64,000 nt of DNA from Azolla pinnata (Eukaryota; Streptophyta; Polypodiopsida; Salviniales; Salviniaceae). This document shows positions 58,994 through 64,000 of the stretch, piece after piece. The stretch is from contig JBBBWG010012335.1 in the NCBI GenBank assembly GCA_037176905.1, forward strand, positions 22,302-86,301, read 5' to 3'. The notes under the pieces were generated by a model, which saw only the letters and a list, made by a program, of their open reading frames with translations, was not told where the DNA came from and searched no databases. Each line of letters opens with the position of its first letter. Positions within the stretch are counted from its first letter, which is position 1. The translations under genes and the position numbers were made by a program.

Positions 58994-59677
58994 TTAGGGT
59001 TGATGACAGACGAGTGATGCATCTGCTTCATTCAGTATGTGCTCAAGCAAAGTTAAAGCATGCATTAACCTAATCGATGGCGCTCGTCGCTGGGTTTGGG
59101 GTTGATTACAGGTTTTTTTTTTTTGTCAGATAGATCAAGTGAACAGGTTAACAAGTTGCATTCAGGGTTTGAGTGTTAGGGGTTTAGGGTTTCTATAAGA
59201 GTCTATAAATATAAATACACATAAATACTATGCTTTGTGTGTATGTATGTGTTGTATGCATGTGTGCATGTTCTCAAAAATACTATGTATGTGGGCATGT
59301 ATGCATGCATGCATGCATGTGTGTGTCTATGTGTGATTGTGATTGGAGTGCTGGCTTGTGAAACAAGCAATTTAAAGCCTCAATAGTCAAAGGCTTTCAG
59401 GATCATGATGACATTACTTACAAGTACCCCCCACCCCCCACATATAATAAATAATCTTCAATTAAAGAGGGATCAAATCATTTCCATGATGATGATGATG
59501 CTGGTGGTGATGATGTGCCCTAAATCTAGTGCTATCTATCTATCTATCTATCTCTATGGGGGTGTGCATGGCATGTACTGTGTATGCATGCATGATGTCT
59601 GATGCCATGGTCAAAGACAGCCCTTGCATGATGATTGGTGGTGGCATCTCAAATACCTCATTGACTTTTTTTTGTTT

Positions 59678-59708
59678 TTTAGGGTTTAGGGTTTAGGGTT
59701 TAGGGTTT
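59678..59708 (+). repeat. Interstitial (TTTAGGG)4 telomere-type repeat
   Basis: Four perfect seven-base plant telomere units; single copies also near 58850 and 59170. Confidence 0.95.
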
Positions 59709-60474
59709 CTTCCTTTTGGCCTTTGCTCCATTAGTATGTACTTTGTACATGTTTTGTCCTCCCATTACTTTGTTTTTTTGTTTTTTTGCTCTACCGAATT
59801 AGGGTTACGAATTCGATCCCAGGTGGTGGTCAGAATAGTTCCTGATCGCTTCTCGCCTTAAGCGCCGCTAATCCTTCTCTTGCTAACCGCTTCCGCTGAT
59901 CTCTCCTCGCCGTTCGTTGATTGGAAAGCGACTCGTAAGAGAAGGATATCGTCGATCCCCACCCATCGATCGCTTCCATCTATTTCTTTTGATGCTCGTC
60001 GATTCGTAAATCTTTCGACTGCTATTTACGAATCTGCTTCCTGCTTCCGATTCCTGCTTACTACTCGATTCCCTTACTGTGTTGGATTAACTTAAGCGAA
60101 GAAGTTCAGAATCAGTTACTTGCATGTTAAGTTTTAGTGAGAGATAAAACCATGCGTTAATCTGTGATTTCTAGTTTTAGTAGGCGTTAAAATGTAATCA
60201 ATAAATTTGGTATGCATGTTTTGATAAATTTCCCTATATATATACACGTGTTCTCTCTATTTGCTATTCGCATGTCCTGATTTTTATACAAGTCAAACTT
60301 TGGATCAATCTTACAGTGTGTGATTTCGTGGTAAGTTTTTTTCTTTTTCCCCGAATTTATTCACTGATAATGACTTGATTGATCAGCTATTATGATTCGT
60401 GTTTGGACATATCGATTTATTGAGAATAGGGGGTCAAATTTTCAACTATTTTTTCTATTTTTTCATAATATATA

Positions 60475-60965
60475 TGATATTATATTAGGGAGAATCACCC
60501 AAAAAAACACATAATAGAATTAAGAATTACATTGTAACGCCTACAAAAAAGTTAAAAATTAAAAAATTAACGCCTAATCTTAGTACTACTGTGTCTTAAT
60601 CGGGATTCGCGCTAATTAATTCATAACCTTGATGCTAGATGGCTCTCGATGCAATTAGACCATCATCTCAATTGCCTAATGAAATTACTGTTAATTATGT
60701 AGCATAGTTGGCACATTCTTAGAGAAGCTGCTCCATTACGGATTTAACCTCTGATTTGGCTTGGACTCTAATTTTCAGCAACCTGGCCTCTGATAATTAC
60801 ATCGGCGACGATCAAGATTATGAGTTGATTAGCACGAACACCGATTAGGAAATAGCAGTAGTAAGAGTAGGCGTTAAATTTGTCATTTTAATTTTAGTGG
60901 GCGGTAAAATGTACTTTATAATTTTGTTCGAATTTTCTTTGGGGGGGATTGTCCCTCTAATATCA
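60475..60965 (+). mobile_element. Non-autonomous TIR element, about 470-490 bp
   Basis: The left end (AGGGAGAATCACCC, then ATTACATTGTAACGCC) is matched in reverse complement by the right end (GGGCGGTAAAATGTAC ... GGGATTGTCCCT), giving imperfect terminal inverted repeats of about 58 bp; similarity may continue outward to TGATATTA. There is no coding frame. I could not define a clean target-site duplication. Related pieces lie at 33480-33735, about 60165-60240 and 63058-63118. Confidence 0.7.
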
Positions 60966-62439
60966 AGGAAACAGAGGAGAAAATTATCCAGAGAATAAAG
61001 CGATAAGGCAATTTACCAAACAAAAACTAGCATTATGTTGATTAATATCGATTAGTCTATCATGTTTGCACTAATAAAATGAACTTACATGTATGAGCAA
61101 TACAAATTGGTTTTACTTAATTGTTCTTCTGTTTCCAAAACTCCCTGGTGCCACACTTGGCGAAGAACGCGTTTCTTGAACTGCATTATTAGAGTAGGAA
61201 CCAATCCAATCCATAGGAAAGTCTGCAAATCGATTCGTCAGACTCCGAAGCGAATGCGCATTCGACGCGCGAATTGGGAGTCCGAAAGGCATTGAATCGA
61301 GTAGCGCAAGAGAGAGTAGGGGCGAAATCGATCAGAGTTGTTTCAACTGCTTTGACGGAGAGCGCGGAAACTGCAAATTGAATGCATGCCCAATGAGAAC
61401 CCCCTCCGCGAGCTCGCCCATCGAGGCCGAGGAATCTCCGGGGGGCCTCCGTTTGCACTCAAATGTCCACCGGTCGGAAGCTCCTGTTGTCGCGGTGCTT
61501 TAGACACACAGTGTGAAACCACCCCGCCGGATAAGCAGAGCAGATACATCAGAGTTCTTTCAGCAAGTATCTCGGCTTTTTAACTGGCCTCACACCGTGT
61601 GTTTTGAAAGCACCGCGATAATCGGGGAGCCGCGGATCGATCACGTACGTACGCGCGTATGTATGTGTGCACATGTACGCCGTATGCACGTTCGCGCCTT
61701 TATCGGTAAAATACGCCTTCGCGTACTCGGACGTATCGCCCGCGCACGTATTCAGCGTTCTGGAATCGCCGAAGTTTCTTTCGCCAAATCTATATAATTG
61801 TAGAGAAGACGCTATCGAATACGGAAAGTTATTAGCGATGTACAGGCTTGATCGGTCATTTGAAGGCAGCTTACTGTATTTAATGGGTATTCGACGAATT
61901 CGACGTATTTACCAAGTATATGATAAAGAAATACGTAGCAGACGTACTGTACGCGTACATACCAAGCTTCTAAGCAGGTACATCTACGCCCAATGTATAG
62001 GCCCATGTACGCATACGAGGCGTGTACGCGTATGTATTTTAGCTCTTGTCTACCTGTATTTGGACGGGGAAAGGAATAAAAAAGAGTTTTATACTTTTTG
62101 TTTTTTTGTGTTATTAATAATTTTCTTTTTGTTTCTGGACCCCCTCGTGGGGAGCCAGAAATTAACAACACAAATAATAATAATAATAATAATAATTATT
62201 ATTATTATTATATGGCCGTATTCGGCGGGTCAAAGAACATAAGAAAATCAGCAAACAAAAAAAGAAAAACAAAACAAAAGAAAAACCCGAAAAATGCGAG
62301 GGACGTACAGAAAAGTGCACGAACGATTTTGCGAGCCGGAAAAAAAAAACAAAACAAAAACAAAAAATGCGGGACAGAACCCGAAAAACACAACAAATAA
62401 ATAAAATAAAAAGGGGACGGGGAAAATGGGGGAAAAACG
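60966..62439. other. Non-coding region
   Basis: No exon recognised. Contains an ACGT/GTAC-rich stretch (61640-61700, 61970-62030) and the AAT/ATT palindrome at 62174-62212, then an A-rich stretch. Confidence 0.45.
62174..62212. repeat. (AAT)n(ATT)n perfect palindrome
   Basis: Seven AAT units run directly into five or six ATT units, so each strand can fold on itself. Confidence 0.9.
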
Positions 62440-62545
62440 AGAAAACCGCGGGAAAAGAGGGCGCCACGTCAGGGCGCCGACAAGAAAGCCAAAGGGCGCG
62501 CTGCCAGAATTTCGCGGGAATCGCTTCGCTTGTTTTGTTGCGCGG
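62440..62545. promoter_or_regulatory. Orphan promoter-like island with E2F-like and ACGT sites
   Basis: GCGGGAAAA (62448-62456, reverse of TTTTCCCGC), CCACGTCA (62464-62471) and TTTCGCGGGAA (62510-62520) occur after an A-rich stretch, the same ingredients as the RBR1 promoter at 15500-15684. No gene follows on either strand within the window. Confidence 0.35.
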
Positions 62546-63955
62546 GCGCGCGCGCGTCGCTTTTCTTCTGTCCACATTTTCTAGAAACATTTTCTTTAAA
62601 AAAACAAAAATGCTTTGATATTCGTGGCTGGTGCTTAAAGTCCATTCACACCGACTCCTTGTCTTCTTCTTCTCCTTATATCTGTATATATATATTATAT
62701 ATGGAAAACATTATGGACTACATTTTTAACGCTCACTCGAACAAGAAATTATCGAGCACCGCCTAAAAGTTCGAAAATTCGGTGCGATTAATTGATCAAC
62801 TCCAGATCGATTTCATCGTGAGCTCGATTAACACCGGATTAAGCTATAATCGAGTGACGCTCGGCCGATCGATTCGCGCCGAAATTTATGGCGCCAGGAA
62901 ATTAATCCGATCCTAGAAATGACCAGCTTTCGTTCGATCGAGTACACGGTAAGGGGAGGCGATCGGGGGATGAGATCAAATCGACGTTGCACAAACGGAA
63001 CGAATCGGGTGGTAGCGTGGCAGTGGAAGAGAAGAAAGAGCAGGCGCAAAACTTTTTCATTTTAGCAGGCGTTAAAATGTAATTTATAATTCTGTTAGGC
63101 GTTTTTTCGGCAATTCTCTCATATATATAAACACACACAGACAGACACACACACAGACACACATAATCGAGCTCATCATGGGCCGATTTTCTTGCAAGAG
63201 ATTCGCTGATCGCATCGATCCCGGGATCGACCGCCCGCCTGCCTGCGCTCCGTGGCATGAACCGACGGGAAAGCGATTTTTGCATTATTTGAGCTGTTCG
63301 CAGATCTAATCGGGGAGGACGGGATCCCGAACCAATGGGGCGGGGCCCCGGGCCCCGGGCCCCGGTCCCCGTCCCCCGACAAGGAGGCAGCCCGATCAAG
63401 AATGCACGGCTCGTATTATTCGCCCGAGCACTAAATAATTTCGGCCTTTTATAAATCCCCACAATGCGGCTCACGACTACGAGACTATATATATATATAT
63501 ATATCTCTCTCTAGATATGCATATTCAAATGATGTCGAACGTGGACCGTCGTCATCGTCGTAATGGGCCGGTCTTTGTTTTGTTCCGAGGATTTCGCGGC
63601 CGCTAAAGAGGACTTTCATGCGCCGCAAACACGGAAGCACGATCTCTACAGGCTGGATTTTGTATCTATGCATGCATGCATGTGTGCATGTGCGCGTACG
63701 CATTATGTGCGCCGGCTTGTCAAATGCATACATGCCTGCACGGCGCCCAAAAAGAATGAATGGCGTGCTACGGTTTGCCAGACACGTTCATATCGAGGGA
63801 GCCGTCCGTGGGGACAGGTTCGGCGATGGGAATCGGGGGTTCCGTTTCACACTGGGGCGGGCCCGCTCTTGGCCGGGCGAAGCATCATACCGTCGTCCGA
63901 ACGAAACGAAACGGACCGGAGGACGTACCGAATGCCCTAAACCCTTAGGCCCGGA

Positions 63956-64000
<45 letters not shown>
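62546..64000. other. Non-coding right edge
   Basis: Contains an element fragment (63058-63118), the GGGCCCC tract (63338-63375), a short AT run (63486-63506), CATG scraps (63667-63690) and a terminal (GA)n run from 63960 that continues past the window. No gene recognised. Confidence 0.5.
63338..63375. repeat. GGGCCCC self-complementary GC tract
   Basis: GGGGCGGGGCCCCGGGCCCC continues with a further GGGCCCCGG copy, making overlapping palindromes of pure GC. Confidence 0.85.

Larger units (their letters stand above)
58317..60474. other. Non-coding, repeat-rich region
   Basis: Further scraps of the minisatellite motif near 58500-58580, inverted copies, GATTAAG-CAAGC repeats (58560-58720), a CATG run (59296-59322), ATG and TATC microsatellites (59486-59510, 59533-59552) and telomere-like repeats. 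A GC-richer stretch at 59830-60090 resembles a 5' leader but has no convincing exon after it. Confidence 0.5.

Overview
The window is nuclear DNA of a land plant. It holds split genes with GT-AG introns of about 80-2,600 bp, TTTAGGG-type telomere-like repeats, and plant gene families (RBR, a TPLATE-complex EH protein, UBP3, JMJ30, RPS24). The S24 variant [11 protein letters not shown] looks unlike the flowering-plant form I remember, so a non-flowering lineage is possible, but the sequence alone does not settle it. Exon models were built by reading splice sites and protein similarity by eye; no search was run.

Layout. 3-511 (+): 3' end of a PTM/DIR17-like Tudor gene with an in-frame TGA. 2058-9574 (+): EH1/Pan1-like endocytic protein, 13 exons. 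11434-13649 (-): short TRF4/PAPD5-like nucleotidyltransferase, 2 exons, with repeat arrays in its intron. 15963-22564 (+): complete retinoblastoma-related gene, 18 exons, with twin E2F sites upstream. 24537-26369 (+): RPS24, 5 exons. 27461-31800 (-): UBP3-like deubiquitinase, 6 exons. 35261-44290 (+): one uninterrupted exon of 3,009 codons. 47212-52905 (+): a 9-exon paralogue of it, 1,343 aa. 53989-57131 (-): JMJ30/JMJD5, 6 exons. From 57132 to the end I find no gene: a 1.1-kb minisatellite, inverted copies of it, telomere-like repeats, a TIR element and an orphan E2F/ACGT promoter-like island.

The genes do not form a pathway. RBR is a cell-cycle repressor, JMJ30 a 2-oxoglutarate oxygenase linked to the clock, and EH1 an endocytosis factor; the others are general RNA, ribosome and ubiquitin functions. 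The least explained part is 34.5-53 kb: two tandem paralogues encoding very large, apparently disordered proteins built from nested repeats around an Arg-Lys-Ser core. The smaller one carries an N-terminal folded-looking module of about 220 residues. In front of the giant one I could recover only one exon of that module. I recognise no known family in either protein.

Intergenic DNA is rich in microsatellites (CATG/CATA and TG/TATG tracts, TTC tracts) and tandem repeats, several lying in introns or directly in front of genes.
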